A stretch of DNA of 64,000 bases from Pseudomonadota bacterium (GTDB taxonomy: Bacteria; Desulfobacterota; Binatia; Binatales; Binataceae). Of the stretch, positions 16,611 through 26,896 are shown piece after piece. Location: the NCBI GenBank assembly GCA_021323945.1, contig JAJPKA010000018.1:62001-126000 (forward strand), written 5' to 3'. The notes beneath the pieces were generated by a model. The model searched no databases. It saw nothing but the letters and a program-made list of their open reading frames with translations, and had not been told where the DNA came from. The position numbers and the translations under genes were made by a program. How positions within the stretch are numbered: position 1 is the stretch's first letter; every line of letters begins with the position of its first letter.

Positions 16611-18938
16611 ATGGCATCCTCAGGCGTGATGATAAGCCGTGAACTGCAGATTACCTTGCAGCTGGCGATGAACGAAGCGCTGGAACGGCGGCACGAGTAC
16701 GTTTGTCTCGAGCACCTGCTCTACGCAATGCTCCATGACGTTACGACCAGTAACATTTTGCATCATTGCGGCGCCGACCTCGAAGCGCTTAAAAAGAAGC
16801 TGCTGAAGTACCTCGATGAGGAGCTCGAGCGCATTCCGCGCGGCGAGCATCTGCAGCCCCATTACGCCAATGGCGTTCAGCGCGCACTGCAACGGGCCGC
16901 GCTTCATGCTCAGTCGGCGGGACGCTCCGAGATTAACGGCGCGCAGGTGCTCGTCGCCATGTTCCACGAGACCGAGTCGCAGGCGGTTTTCCTGCTTCAG
17001 GAACAGGGTGTCACCCGCTTCGATGTAATCAATTTTATCTCGCATGGCGTTTCCAAGATCTCAGCCGATGAGGATCGAGAGGCGCGCGGCGCAGACGACG
17101 GAGAACAAAGCGACAGCGATAATGAAGCGGATTCCGAAGAGGGTGCGCCGAAGCTCTCGCCGGGCAAAGCTCTAAAAACCTACGCGATTAACCTGACCGA
17201 GCGCGCAGCGAAAGGGCAGATTGATCCTTTGATCGGCCGCAAGAACGAGATCGAACGCGCGATCCATGTGCTGTTGCGGCGGCGTAAGAACAATCCGGTT
17301 TTTGTGGGAGAGGCAGGCGTCGGCAAAACGGCTTTGGCCGAAGGCTTGGCGCTCGCTGTCCATGAAGGTCGGGTGCCTCCAGCCCTGCGAGATGTGCAAA
17401 TCTTCGCGCTCGATATGGGAGCGCTGCTGGCAGGAACGCGGTTTCGCGGCGACTTCGAGCAGCGCCTGAAAGCGGTCATCAAAGCTGCAACCGGGAACCG
17501 GCGGATTATTTTGTTTATCGACGAGATCCATACAATCGTGGGGGCTGGCTCAGCTTCGGGTTCGACGATGGACGCGTCAAACCTGCTTAAGCCGGCGCTG
17601 GCCTCGGGCGAACTCCGCTGCATCGGCTCGACCACTTACCAGGAATACAAACGCTCTTTTGATCGGGACAAGGCTCTGGGCCGGCGATTCCAAAGGATCG
17701 ACGTCGCCGAACCGACGCAGGAAGAAGCCATTCAGATCCTCAACGGCCTCAAGGCTCACTACGAGAAGCATCACAACGTGCGCTATACCGCGGCCGCATT
17801 GCGTGCGGCGGTCGAGCTGTCCGCTCGTTACATTAACGATCGCTATCTTCCCGATAAGGCAATCGATGTGATGGACGAAGCCGGAGTGGCAGCCCACTTG
17901 CGCGCGCGCAACGGTGAAGTGGTTACGGTCGGCGCCCGTGATGCGGAACGGACTGTCGCCCGAATGGCGAAAATCCCCGAGCGTTCAGTTTCGTCCTCCG
18001 ACCGGGTGCGACTGCGAAACCTGGAGCCCGAGCTAAAGAAAGTTGTGTTCGGGCAGGATAGTGCGATCGAGGCCGTCTGCCGTGCAATCAAGCTTGCCCG
18101 CTCAGGCCTGGCTCATCCCGACCGACCGGTTGGTGCGTTTCTATTTGCAGGCCCCACCGGCGTGGGTAAAACCGAGGTGGCGCGGCAGCTCGCCAAGGTT
18201 ATGGGTGTCGAGTTCATCCGCTTCGACATGTCCGAATACATGGAACGCCATACAGTATCCCGGCTGATTGGCGCCCCTCCAGGTTATGTCGGCTTTGATC
18301 AAGGGGGTCTGCTGACCGACGCCATAAATAAAGCGCCGCACAGCGTATTGCTGCTGGACGAAATCGAGAAGGCACATCCCGACTTGTTTAACATCCTGCT
18401 GCAGGTGATGGACCATGCCACACTGACCGACAACAACGGGCGCAAGGCCGATTTCCGCAATGTCATCATCGTGATGACCACTAATGCGGGCGCGCAAGAA
18501 CTGGCCCGTGCGATGATTGGTTTCGGTGCCACCGTCAACACCGGTTCCCCGAAGGCTGTAATCGATCGAATGTTCTCGCCGGAATTCCGAAATCGCCTTT
18601 CGGCGATTATCGAATTCGCACCTCTGCCGCCACCGGTTATCGAGCAAGTGGTCGACAAATTCCTGGCTGAGTTGCAGCAGCGGCTCAACAACAGCAAAGT
18701 CAGCCTGGAAGTCTCCGCCGCCGCGCGCAAATGGCTGGCTGAACACGGTTATGACACGCGGTTCGGCGCGCGTCCTCTGGGTCGATTGATTGAAAACGAA
18801 ATCTCTCGAGTGCTGGCAGACGAATTACTCTTTGGGAAGTTATCCAAAGGTGGCAATGTCAAAGTAGACCTTGCGGATGGCAGACTGGTTTTCACCTATG
18901 GCGATGAGACTATCCGCGAGAGTCAAGCTGCCTTGTAG
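16611..18938 (+). CDS. clpA: ATP-dependent Clp protease ATP-binding subunit ClpA
   Basis: This 775-residue hexameric unfoldase feeds ClpP. The N-domain (1-145) with two Clp repeats docks ClpS. An acidic linker (155-180, rich in Asp/Glu) is followed by AAA-1 with Walker A GEAGVGKT (233-240) and Walker B LFIDEIHT. AAA-2 has GPTGVGKTE near 513 and LLLDEIEKAHP. The gene has a strong ribosome site (GGGGAGG) before the ATG at 16611. ClpP is not in the window. The length and the absence of a ClpB/ClpC middle domain support ClpA. Confidence 0.97.
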   Translation: MASSGVMISRELQITLQLAMNEALERRHEYVCLEHLLYAMLHDVTTSNILHHCGADLEALKKKLLKYLDEELERIPRGEHLQPHYANGVQRALQRAALHAQSAGRSEINGAQVLVAMFHETESQAVFLLQEQGVTRFDVINFISHGVSKISADEDREARGADDGEQSDSDNEADSEEGAPKLSPGKALKTYAINLTERAAKGQIDPLIGRKNEIERAIHVLLRRRKNNPVFVGEAGVGKTALAEGLALAVHEGRVPPALRDVQIFALDMGALLAGTRFRGDFEQRLKAVIKAATGNRRIILFIDEIHTIVGAGSASGSTMDASNLLKPALASGELRCIGSTTYQEYKRSFDRDKALGRRFQRIDVAEPTQEEAIQILNGLKAHYEKHHNVRYTAAALRAAVELSARYINDRYLPDKAIDVMDEAGVAAHLRARNGEVVTVGARDAERTVARMAKIPERSVSSSDRVRLRNLEPELKKVVFGQDSAIEAVCRAIKLARSGLAHPDRPVGAFLFAGPTGVGKTEVARQLAKVMGVEFIRFDMSEYMERHTVSRLIGAPPGYVGFDQGGLLTDAINKAPHSVLLLDEIEKAHPDLFNILLQVMDHATLTDNNGRKADFRNVIIVMTTNAGAQELARAMIGFGATVNTGSPKAVIDRMFSPEFRNRLSAIIEFAPLPPPVIEQVVDKFLAELQQRLNNSKVSLEVSAAARKWLAEHGYDTRFGARPLGRLIENEISRVLADELLFGKLSKGGNVKVDLADGRLVFTYGDETIRESQAAL

Positions 18939-19050
18939 AATCCGCGACGAAGGTTCACTCGAGGATTGACTCGTTTTACCGTTAGCCGAGGCCAGTTTGT
19001 CGACCCTGGGACTGGGCTTTACTTTGGCGGCCCAGGTGTTAATTAATGAG

Positions 19051-19086
19051 AGTGGGAAGGTGATCTTCCCACTGAGTTGCTCTTTT
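19051..19086 (+). terminator. hairpin terminator downstream of clpA
   Basis: AGTGGGAAG (19051-19059) pairs perfectly with CTTCCCACT (19065-19073) over a five-base loop. A T-rich run ending in CTCTTTT follows within a dozen bases. It is well placed to end the clpS-clpA transcript. Confidence 0.65.
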
Positions 19087-19311
19087 GGTAAGGGCCCGTT
19101 GGAGAAGCGTGCGCCATGAAAAACGCGCGCGGAGCTCCCAGGCACGGAAGGTCAGGACATGGTCAGCAAGAAGGTCCTGTTTCCGCCTCAGTGGTTGCTC
19201 CTACGAGTCACTGAGCGCGCACCTCCGGTCGCATAAGGTTGTTGACGGGAGCAAGCGGCCAATGTGCCGAATTGACGCGGTCATCTGAACCGCGCCGCAG
19301 CCCTGAGAATA

Positions 19312-19359
19312 GGCTCACCGACCCCTCCGTCACAGGGAGGCATTGGCGGTGGGCCTTTT
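19312..19359 (+). terminator. nested hairpin with T-run in the clpA - CoA-transferase gap
   Basis: GGCTCACCG (19312-19320) pairs with CGGTGGGCC (19347-19355), with one G-T pair, and an inner CCTCC/GGAGG helix lies in the loop. TTTT follows directly. It is a good intrinsic terminator on the plus strand, yet it lies about 370 bases past the clpA stop and 240 past another terminator. Confidence 0.6.
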
Positions 19360-19427
19360 ATATTGAAAGGTCTGGGCTTCGGCTCGATCGCGAGAACCCC
19401 TTCGCTTTCGCGAGCTGATTCAAACAA

Positions 19428-20657
19428 TCAAATAACCTTAATCGCGCGGAGCCGTTCGCGCCGAGCGGCGTCATAACCGATTTCAGCCAGGATTTCGTCG
19501 TTATGCTCGCCCAAGGCGGCTGCGCGTCGCCTGATCCTGAGAGGCGTGCGAGAGAATTTGGCCGCCGGGCCGGTAATAGGGGCTGTTTTTCCGTCTTCCT
19601 GTTCAACGTTTTGAAGCATATCGCGCTCAAGCACGTGCGGGTCTGTCGAAGCCTCATGGTAGGTGCGGACGCGAGCCGCGGGGATGCCGGCTCGATTGAA
19701 TCGGTCAACCACTTCGGCCACCGTCTGGGCCTTCAGCCACGGGCGAAGCAGACTATTACAGTCCTCACGATGAGCCAGGCGGGCAGTGGCGGTGGCAAAA
19801 CGAGGATCATCGGCCAGCTCCTCACGGCCAAGTATTCGCGATAGCACTCGCCAGTGGGAGTCCAGGAGCACAGCAAGATAGATCAACCCATCGCGACACT
19901 CGAACGCATCGACCGGTGCCGACAGCATCGAGCGATTCCCCAGGCGCGGTAACGGGTGTCCCAGCGCTGCAAGAGATAAAAGGCCGTTGGACTGGAACAA
20001 CACCGAGTCCAGCAGCGCGATGTCGATATGTTGTCCTTCGCCAGTGAGGTCCCGATGGCGCAGTGCGGCGACGGCGCTAAGTGCCCCATGCAGGCCTGCC
20101 AAATCATCGCACAGGTAGGTGGCACACCGGGTGGGAGAGCCCTCCGGTGCGCCGTTAAGAGACATGAACCCGGACTCCGCTTCGGCCAACGGATCGTAGC
20201 CAGGACGGTCGTGATCCGGACCGAACTGACCAAAGCCACTGATAGAGACGTATATGATATCGGATTTCACCTGGCGGCAATGCCGGTAACCGATCCCCCA
20301 TTTATCGACCGTGCCCGGACGGAAGTTTTCGATGACGATATCAGTTCGCGCAGCCAGTTTTAGGAAAATGTCGCGTCCTTCACTTTGCCGCAGATCGAGC
20401 GTAAGGCTGCGCTTGTTGCGGTTGACGGTGGCATGCAGGAAGCTTATTCGCCCAGTCTCTCCGGTCAGATAGGGTGGCAATTTACGGGCGACTTCGCCGT
20501 CCACCGCTTCCACCTTAATCACATCGGCGCCCAGATCGGCTAGCAGGCAGCCACACATCGGCCCCGCCCAACTCGTCGTCGCTTCCAGCACCCGAACTCC
20601 ACTTAAAGGGCCGCTTAGGTCGTAGCGAGCATCCTTGAAGAAGTCAGCCTTGTGCAT
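19428..20657 (-). CDS. CaiB/BaiF (family III) CoA transferase
   Basis: The 409-residue protein has the family III opening (LSGVRVLEATTSWAGPMCG), LLADLGADVIKVE, NRNKRSLTLDL, and the Asp in YLCDDLAGLHG at the place of the catalytic Asp that forms the aspartyl-CoA thioester. Such enzymes move CoA between carboxylic acids, for example carnitine, bile acids, oxalate or aromatics; the substrate is unknown. Its ATG at 20657 lies 230 bases downstream of the hisB stop, so it could be read with hisB or from its own promoter. A second member lies at 28524-29780. Confidence 0.93.
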   Translation of the reverse strand: MHKADFFKDARYDLSGPLSGVRVLEATTSWAGPMCGCLLADLGADVIKVEAVDGEVARKLPPYLTGETGRISFLHATVNRNKRSLTLDLRQSEGRDIFLKLAARTDIVIENFRPGTVDKWGIGYRHCRQVKSDIIYVSISGFGQFGPDHDRPGYDPLAEAESGFMSLNGAPEGSPTRCATYLCDDLAGLHGALSAVAALRHRDLTGEGQHIDIALLDSVLFQSNGLLSLAALGHPLPRLGNRSMLSAPVDAFECRDGLIYLAVLLDSHWRVLSRILGREELADDPRFATATARLAHREDCNSLLRPWLKAQTVAEVVDRFNRAGIPAARVRTYHEASTDPHVLERDMLQNVEQEDGKTAPITGPAAKFSRTPLRIRRRAAALGEHNDEILAEIGYDAARRERLRAIKVI

Positions 20658-20886
20658 CGAATATTCTCTTGTCCAAAGTAAATTTCAGGCGAGAATCTAC
20701 TTCGCTGGGCTTCGGAATGCCAATTGTTTGCCGGCATCAATGGGCAATGGCGTTCTATCATTGCTTTGCCGGGGGGCGCAGGGTGATTCATGGCCGCCGC
20801 CTGAAGCGCGGCTGAACGGTCTGTGTCGGGCCAAATGTACCGCTTAAGTCGAATACACGCTGGGCTTGTGACAGAAGCGCCGTTAA

Positions 20887-21573
20887 TTAACCGAGAATAC
20901 CCTTGGTCGACAGAATGCCAGTCAGGCGCGAATCGATGGCGGTCGCTTGGTCCATTGCTCGTGCGAGCGCTTTGAATGTGGCCTCGATGATATGGTGTGG
21001 GTTGCGGCCACTGTACAGGTTCAGATGCAAGTTCATTCCCGCCTCGTCGGCAAAGGCCTTCATGAAATCCTGCACCAGAACCGTTTGAAAATTGCCGACC
21101 CGCTCCTGCTTGATTTCGATATTGTAGGCTAGATAAGCCCGGCCGCTGATGTCTACGACTGCGCTGCACAGCGCCTCGTCTAATGGCACCGTTGCCTCGC
21201 CGAAACGACGGATACCGGAGCGATCACCCAGCGCCTGCCGAAACGCGCGTCCCAGGACAATTCCTACATCCTCGACTGTATGATGGTCGTCGATGTTAAG
21301 GTCGCCGTTGGCCTCGACGGTAAGGTCGAAAAAGCCATGACGCGCGAAGCTGTCCAGCATGTGATCGAGGAAAGGTACGCCAGTATTGATCCGGCTAAGT
21401 CCGTTGCCGTCGATCCGGAGCGCGACGCTGACTCGGGTCTCGCGCGTCGTCCGGTTGATTTCCGCCCTGCGTGGGGCTGAGTGGAGTTGATTTTTGTGCG
21501 ACATGTCACTGGCGGCTGTGACGGTCGCGTGCGATTGGTGGCGATCCTCTGTCTTTATACGTGTTCGGCTCAT
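20887..21573 (-). CDS. hisB: imidazoleglycerol-phosphate dehydratase
   Basis: The 228-residue single-domain enzyme dehydrates IGP in histidine synthesis. It has FLDHMLDSFARHG, DDHHTVEDVGI and NPHHIIEATFKALARA, the histidine-rich Mn-binding motifs. There is no fused phosphatase domain. The ATG at 21573 is taken because GAGGG lies about six bases upstream; an ATG 23 codons later would give a more usual length of about 205. The start lies 28 bases downstream of the hisD stop. Confidence 0.95.
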   Translation of the reverse strand: MSRTRIKTEDRHQSHATVTAASDMSHKNQLHSAPRRAEINRTTRETRVSVALRIDGNGLSRINTGVPFLDHMLDSFARHGFFDLTVEANGDLNIDDHHTVEDVGIVLGRAFRQALGDRSGIRRFGEATVPLDEALCSAVVDISGRAYLAYNIEIKQERVGNFQTVLVQDFMKAFADEAGMNLHLNLYSGRNPHHIIEATFKALARAMDQATAIDSRLTGILSTKGILG

Positions 21574-21601
21574 GCGAACCCTCGGCCGCCGTTTGTTTCG
21601 C

Positions 21602-22912
21602 TCAAGTGCCAGGACGTTTTCCGCGTAGCCGGACTTCTACAGCTCGAGCGTGCCCTTCGAAACCTTCCATTCGAGCCAGACGGGCAACCTCAGGTCCTAG
21701 CTTCCTTATTGCTGCAGCTGTCCCCACGATTATACTAGTGCGCTTCATGAAGTCGTAAGCGCCGAGAGGCGAGGCGAACCGGGCCGAGCCGCCGGTTGGC
21801 AGAACATGGTTCGGGCCTGCCAGATAATCGCCCAGCGGAGCAGGTGACATCGATCCGATGAAGACTGCGCCCGCCGCCCTGACCTTTGGAAGCCATCGAT
21901 CCAGATGGTTCACGTCGAGTTCGAGATGCTCGGGCGCAATACGATTAGCCAATTCAAAGGCCTCGTTCAAGCTGGGAACGATGATTATAGCGCCGCGTTG
22001 GTCGAGCGCCCGCCGTGCGTCCGCGGCTCGTGGCAGATCGTTGAGCGCTCCTTCGACGGCTATCTGCACCTTGTTCGCCAGTGCGGCCGATGGCGTAAGC
22101 AGAACGGCGCATTCATCGCCTGAACCGTGCTCAGCTTGGGCAATTAGATCGGCGGCGATCCATTGCGGATTCGCGCGATTGTCCGCGATGACCAGCACCT
22201 CGCTTGGGCCGGCGATTTTGTCGATGTCGACCCTCCCATAGACCATCCTTTTGGCTGCTTGCACGTATGCGTTGCCAGGACCAACAATCTTGTCGACCGG
22301 GCGAATCGACTCGGTGCCGTAAGCCAGTGCGGCGATGGCGTGTGGACCCCCAATGCGGTAGATTTCACGGACGCCAGCAATTGCTGCGGCGGCCAGGACC
22401 GCCGGCCGGTCGCCCTTTGATGTCGCGGGCGATACCATTACGATTTCCCGCACGCCAGCCACGCGTGCCGGGATCGCATTCATCAGGACTGACGATGGAT
22501 AGGCCGCGGTTCCACCGGGAACATAGATACCGACTCTTTCGAGGGGCCGCACCAGCTGACCAAGCCGCATTCCAGTGCTGTCGCGATAGCTGAAGGATCG
22601 CTCAAGTGTGCGCCGATGAAATTGGGAAATGCGTTTGACCGCCAGCGCCAGCGCTCGGCGCTCGGGTACGGGAACTGCTCTTAAAGCTGACTCGACTTCG
22701 TTCTGGGTAACGCGTAAGCGGTCCTTTCGTAGTCGTACTTTGTCGAAGCGCCGGGCGAAAGTCACCAGCGCACGGTCGCCGTGGCGTCGGACCTGCGCAA
22801 CTATGTTGGCGACCGCGGCCTCGACCGCGTCAGCGCGCTCCGCACCGACTCGAAGCGATTCAACAAAACGCTCCAACTCCCGTGAGCCGAACTCGATCAG
22901 ACGAAGCGCCAT
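21602..22912 (-). CDS. hisD: histidinol dehydrogenase
   Basis: The zinc enzyme makes histidine from histidinol with two NAD-linked oxidations. Visible family features are GIYVPGGTAAYPSSVLMNAIPA, IGGPHAIAALAYGTE, KIVGPGNAYVQAAK, IAGPSEVLVIAD, AEHGSGDE (zinc ligands) and SPAPLGDYLAGPNHVLPTGG. With the ATG at 22912 the protein has 436 residues, the usual size. A GTG at 22996, three bases from the murA stop, would add 28 residues and would couple it tightly to murA; the ribosome site does not decide. Confidence 0.95.
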   Translation of the reverse strand: MALRLIEFGSRELERFVESLRVGAERADAVEAAVANIVAQVRRHGDRALVTFARRFDKVRLRKDRLRVTQNEVESALRAVPVPERRALALAVKRISQFHRRTLERSFSYRDSTGMRLGQLVRPLERVGIYVPGGTAAYPSSVLMNAIPARVAGVREIVMVSPATSKGDRPAVLAAAAIAGVREIYRIGGPHAIAALAYGTESIRPVDKIVGPGNAYVQAAKRMVYGRVDIDKIAGPSEVLVIADNRANPQWIAADLIAQAEHGSGDECAVLLTPSAALANKVQIAVEGALNDLPRAADARRALDQRGAIIIVPSLNEAFELANRIAPEHLELDVNHLDRWLPKVRAAGAVFIGSMSPAPLGDYLAGPNHVLPTGGSARFASPLGAYDFMKRTSIIVGTAAAIRKLGPEVARLARMEGFEGHARAVEVRLRGKRPGT

Positions 22913-22999
22913 TGGTTGTAATTGGTGCCTGCCAGCCCTCTCAGTGCAGACCGATTTGGTGCCTCCGAGCAATCGGCGCGGAATTCGTGCCGGCACGCC

Positions 23000-24265
23000 C
23001 TAACCTTTCCGGTCGGGTACCCGTTCGATGTCGGCGCCAAGAGAACGAAGCTTCGCGTCGACTTCCTCGTAGCCTCTGTCCAGATGATAGACTCGGCTCA
23101 CTTCAGTCGTATTTTCGGCGACAAGACCGGCCAAGAGCAAACTCATCGAGGCTCGCAAATCAGTGGCCATTACGGGCGCGCCGCTCAGGCGGGAGCTGCC
23201 ACGAACTATAGCCGTCGCGCCCTTCATGACAATGTCAGCTCCCATCCTGAGAAGCTCGAGTGCATGCATGAATCTGTTTTCGAAGATTGTTTCAGTGATT
23301 ACCGAAGTGCCATGCGCTTGCGTGAGCAGCGCCATCATCTGGGCCTGAAGGTCAGTAGGGAAGCCTGGGTAGGGCAGGGTGCGCAGTTCGATGGGTCGCA
23401 GGGGAGCTGAACGCCATACCCGCAGCGCCTTGTCTTGCGTGATCACGGTCGTGCCGGTCTCACGCAGTTTGGCGATCACCGCGTCAAGTTGGTCCACCGG
23501 TGCATTTTCAATCGTCAAGTCGCCGCCAGTGATCGCCGCTGCGATCATAAGTGACCCAGCCTCGATGCGGTCGGGAATAATCTGATGCTCGGCCCCATGA
23601 AGCCGCTCGACGCCCTCGATTTCGATCACGTGGGTGCCGGCGCCGGCGATGTGAGCCCCCATCGAGGTGAGCATCCGCGCCAGGTCCTGAACCTCCGGCT
23701 CGCGAGCTGCGTTCTCGATCACGGTCCGCCCGTCCGCCCGAACTGCAGCCATCATGATATTCTCTGTTGCGCCGACTGAAGGATTGTCCAACCATACGCG
23801 CGCCCCGCGCAGCCGGTCAGCGTGTGCCTCTACGTAGCCGTTGCGCAGTTGGATTTTTGCTCCGAGGGCACGAATTCCAGAGATATGAAGGTTTACCGGG
23901 CGGGCACCGATCGCGCATCCGCCTGGGGTTGACACACGCGCTCGACCACAACGGGCCAGCAACGGACCCAAAACCACGAACGAGGCGCGCATGGTTTTGA
24001 CCAGTTCGTACGGCGCCTCGCACGACTTAATGTTGGCTGCACAAATCTCGAGCTCATGCGGTCCAAGCCAACGAACTGTAACGCCCAACCGCTGGAGCAA
24101 CTCAAGAGCGGTCTTAACATCGCGAAGCCTCGGGACATTGCTGAGAAGGACGGGTTCCGAAGTAAGAACACTCGCCATCAGCACAGGGAGTGTTGCGTTC
24201 TTGCTGCCGCTTAAGGCGATTGAACCGTGCAACCGCCTCCCACCGTGGATCACTATCCGGTCCAT
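23000..24265 (-). CDS. murA: UDP-N-acetylglucosamine 1-carboxyvinyltransferase
   Basis: The 421-residue enzyme adds enolpyruvate to UDP-GlcNAc, the first committed step of peptidoglycan synthesis. It begins with [20 protein letters not shown] and has the active-site loop [12 protein letters not shown] with Cys117, the fosfomycin target, so it should be sensitive to that drug. [14 protein letters not shown] and [14 protein letters not shown] are further family marks. The ATG at 24265 has GGGGGG upstream. It stands between prmC and hisD on one strand, an arrangement seen in several bacterial groups. Confidence 0.96.
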   Translation of the reverse strand: MDRIVIHGGRRLHGSIALSGSKNATLPVLMASVLTSEPVLLSNVPRLRDVKTALELLQRLGVTVRWLGPHELEICAANIKSCEAPYELVKTMRASFVVLGPLLARCGRARVSTPGGCAIGARPVNLHISGIRALGAKIQLRNGYVEAHADRLRGARVWLDNPSVGATENIMMAAVRADGRTVIENAAREPEVQDLARMLTSMGAHIAGAGTHVIEIEGVERLHGAEHQIIPDRIEAGSLMIAAAITGGDLTIENAPVDQLDAVIAKLRETGTTVITQDKALRVWRSAPLRPIELRTLPYPGFPTDLQAQMMALLTQAHGTSVITETIFENRFMHALELLRMGADIVMKGATAIVRGSSRLSGAPVMATDLRASMSLLLAGLVAENTTEVSRVYHLDRGYEEVDAKLRSLGADIERVPDRKG

Positions 24266-24362
24266 CACTTGCCCCCCCTGCAGCCATCGTCCGAATTTCA
24301 GAGCAACGAACAAATCCGCGCTTATTCTATTCAGTTCCAAGCTGTTGACGGCAATTGCTTCA

Positions 24363-25262
24363 TCAGAATGCAGCGACAACCACCCGCGGCAAACCTGCCA
24401 GATCCGATTTCAGGTTCACGCCAACCGCACCGGCAGCGATCATTATTTCGCTAACAGCCGTTGCCTGTGCAGCACCAATTTCAAGCACTACAAAGCCTCC
24501 CTTGTGAATATATTGCCTTAATTGCGTCGCAATCCGCCGGTAAAACTTGAGGCCATCGAAGCCACCTGAAAGTGCAAGGCGCGGTTCATAGCAGCGGATT
24601 TCCGGAGCTAATAGTTCTATTTCATTGTCTTGGACGTAGGGTGGATTTGATACAATGAGGTCGAAAGTTCCGATTGGCTCGACGTTGTCGAGCGGTTCCC
24701 AGCAATCCGCCAGGCGGAAGTCAACCCGTGACAGAACCCTGAGCCGGGCGGCGTTGTCGCGTGCAATCAATAAAGCTTCAGATGATATGTCCGTGGCGGT
24801 TATCTTGGCGGTTGGAAGGTTCGCGGCAATTGCCAAGGCTATGGCACCCGACCCCGTTCCGATATCGCACAGACGCAATCCGGGGCGATTGCCAATCAGC
24901 TCAAGCGCGGCCGAAACCACGCTCTCGGTTTCGGGTCGGGGAATGAGCACCGAAGGTGCCACCCGAATTTCAAGCGAATAAAACTCCTTGTAGCCGAGAA
25001 TGTAAGCGACCGGCTCGCGGCGCCGGCGACGCCCAATCATCGCCTCGAAACGTTCGCGAGCTTCTTCATCAATGTCGTGGGCACCGCACAGTAGTTCAGC
25101 GCGAGAGCATTGGCATGCGTGGGCGAGCAATATCTCCGCGTCCAAGCGTGCATCCTCGACCCCGGCGGCCGCAAGTTCAGTGGTGGCCTTGGCCAGCAAT
25201 CTTGCGGCAGGCCCGCGATGGTAATTCTCCTTGCCGCGATTATCGAAAGACTTCTCAAGCAC
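24363..25262 (-). CDS. prmC: peptide chain release factor N5-glutamine methyltransferase
   Basis: The 299-residue SAM enzyme methylates the GGQ glutamine of release factors. It has an N-terminal helical domain with [15 protein letters not shown], the PRPETE motif, SAM motif [16 protein letters not shown], and the NPPY active-site tetrapeptide in [10 protein letters not shown]. Its GTG start overlaps the end of prfA by eight bases, so its translation is probably coupled to that of its substrate protein. Confidence 0.96.
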   Translation of the reverse strand: MLEKSFDNRGKENYHRGPAARLLAKATTELAAAGVEDARLDAEILLAHACQCSRAELLCGAHDIDEEARERFEAMIGRRRRREPVAYILGYKEFYSLEIRVAPSVLIPRPETESVVSAALELIGNRPGLRLCDIGTGSGAIALAIAANLPTAKITATDISSEALLIARDNAARLRVLSRVDFRLADCWEPLDNVEPIGTFDLIVSNPPYVQDNEIELLAPEIRCYEPRLALSGGFDGLKFYRRIATQLRQYIHKGGFVVLEIGAAQATAVSEIMIAAGAVGVNLKSDLAGLPRVVVAAF

Positions 25263-26334
25263 TCAACGCTTGCGCCTGCTCTTTGGTTGCTAGTGCGTCG
25301 ATGATCGGATCCAATCCCCCATCCAGCACCTGGTCAAGTTGATGAAGGGTTAGATTCACTCGATGGTCTGTGACACGCGATTGGGGAAAGTTGTAGGTGC
25401 GAATCCGCTCTGAACGATCCCCGGTTCCAACCATCGATCGTCTGGCGTCGGCGATCTTTGCATCCTGTTCCGCCCGCGCCATCTCGAGCAGGCGAGCTCG
25501 CAGAATCTTGAGAGCCCGCGCCTTATTTTTGTGCTGTGATTTTTCGTCGCGGCAGACGATTACGATCCCGGTAGGGAGATGCGTAATGCGCACGGCTGAG
25601 TCCGTTGTGTTGACACTCTGGCCACCAGGACCGGAGGCACGCATTACGTCAATTCGCAGGTCCTTCTCCTCGTTGATATTGACCTCAACTTCATCAGCTT
25701 CAGGCAGCACTGCGACCGTAACCGCGGAAGTGTGGATTCGGCCAGAGGCTTCGGTGGTGGGCACCCGCTGGACGCGATGGACGCCTCCCTCGAACTTAAG
25801 TCTGCTGTAAGCGCCGCGGCCCGTAATTGCGGCAATCACTTCCTTGATACCGCCGAGGCCAGTGCTACTCAGGCTTAGCGTCTCGACTTTCCATCCATGG
25901 CGCTCAGCGTAACGCGTGTACATTCGAAACAGCTCGCTGGCGAACAGCGAAGCCTCCTCGCCTCCTGTACCCGCTCGAATTTCCAGTAGGACATTCTTGT
26001 CGTCGTTCGGATCGCGCGGCGTCAGGAGTTCTCGTAGACGTTCCTCAAGCCTGGCCTGGTTCCGTTGAAGCAAAGGCAGTTCGGCCTTCGCCAGCTCACG
26101 CAATTCAGCATCATTGCCCTCGATCAGAGTCCGGTGCTCTTCCAGCTCAGCGACCTGACGCCGATAGTCGCGGGCCACGGTGGCGATTTCTTGAAGTTGC
26201 GAATGTTCACGAGCAAGCCGCGCATATTCGCGCGGATTCGCCACGACGGTTGGATCGTTAAGTCGTTGTTCAAGTTCGTGAAAGCGTTGCTCGATACCTT
26301 TGAGGCGCTCGAGCATGCCGTTAGTGTCAACCAT
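25255..26334 (-). CDS. prfA: peptide chain release factor 1
   Basis: The 359-residue factor ends translation at UAA and UAG. It has the GGQ motif in [16 protein letters not shown] and the downstream region with [14 protein letters not shown]. An anticodon-like recognition loop with [12 protein letters not shown] precedes it; PxT is the RF1 stop-codon tripeptide (here PTT), against SPF in RF2. Start ATG at 26334; an ATG six codons later ([12 protein letters not shown]) also fits homologues. prmC overlaps its 3' end. Confidence 0.96.
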   Translation of the reverse strand: MVDTNGMLERLKGIEQRFHELEQRLNDPTVVANPREYARLAREHSQLQEIATVARDYRRQVAELEEHRTLIEGNDAELRELAKAELPLLQRNQARLEERLRELLTPRDPNDDKNVLLEIRAGTGGEEASLFASELFRMYTRYAERHGWKVETLSLSSTGLGGIKEVIAAITGRGAYSRLKFEGGVHRVQRVPTTEASGRIHTSAVTVAVLPEADEVEVNINEEKDLRIDVMRASGPGGQSVNTTDSAVRITHLPTGIVIVCRDEKSQHKNKARALKILRARLLEMARAEQDAKIADARRSMVGTGDRSERIRTYNFPQSRVTDHRVNLTLHQLDQVLDGGLDPIIDALATKEQAQALSA

Positions 26335-26445
26335 TTAGGATAGCGAGATTACGTCCAGCGCTATTATCGAATGCCGCCACCAGTAATAGGCCACCTCGTT
26401 CAAATGCTTGCTCAGAAGCCGCTGACCAGATTCACGGTCTGTCGG

Positions 26446-26646
26446 CTATTTCATGCCGTATTTGCGCTTGAATCGTTCGACTCGTCCAGCGGTGTCGACC
26501 AGGCGTTGCTGCCCGGTATAGAACGGATGGCAATTGGAGCACACCTCGATATGTATCTCTGGCAGGGTAGAACGAGTCTCGAAAGTGTTGCCGCACGCGC
26601 AGGTGACTACACAACGGCGATATCTGGGGTGGATATTAGCTTTCAT
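26446..26646 (-). CDS. rpmE: 50S ribosomal protein L31 (zinc-binding type)
   Basis: A 66-residue L31 beginning [19 protein letters not shown] and continuing with [22 protein letters not shown]. The four cysteines mark the zinc-containing (C+) form. The ATG at 26646 gives the standard length; the frame is open 20 codons earlier. It precedes prfA by 111 bases on the same strand, a common order. Confidence 0.96.
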   Translation of the reverse strand: MKANIHPRYRRCVVTCACGNTFETRSTLPEIHIEVCSNCHPFYTGQQRLVDTAGRVERFKRKYGMK

Positions 26647-26896
26647 TCGCTTGTCGAGCCTATCTGCTATCGATCTAAAAATAACATCGGGCGAGAGCAG
26701 GCACAATTAAAGAATTCTAGCCTCGGCCCGTGACATCTATCTAATTAACCATAACCACGGTTTGAACTCCGTGCCGAAGTGGTTGAGGCGCTCGGCCAAG
26801 AGCCGAGGGTTTCCGAACCAAGCGGATTGTTCCAAAGATTGGCCAACGACTACAATGGCCGGGCGCAGTCTTCTTGAGTCAACGTTTGGCCGAACA

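Larger units (their letters stand above)
18939..19427. other. 489-base gene-free stretch after clpA
   Basis: I see no convincing coding region. It holds two separate strong hairpins, listed individually (19051-19086 and 19312-19359), with about 225 bases between them. The second could end a small RNA transcribed from within the gap, or it could back up the first. Confidence 0.5.

Noticed and set aside
18141-18746. 201-codon antisense frame within clpA
   Set aside because: Mirrors the conserved AAA-2 domain on the other strand; a shadow.
20615-21169. 184-codon frame spanning the CoA transferase and hisB ends
   Set aside because: Overlaps two firm genes and the spacer and shows no known motif.
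26775-26850. tRNA-Leu/Ser-like stretch (GCCGAAGTGGTTGAGGCG, then CTCGG...CCGAG hairpin)
   Set aside because: No matching 3' acceptor strand, loop position 33 is C rather than T, and no proper T-arm; the resemblance is partial.
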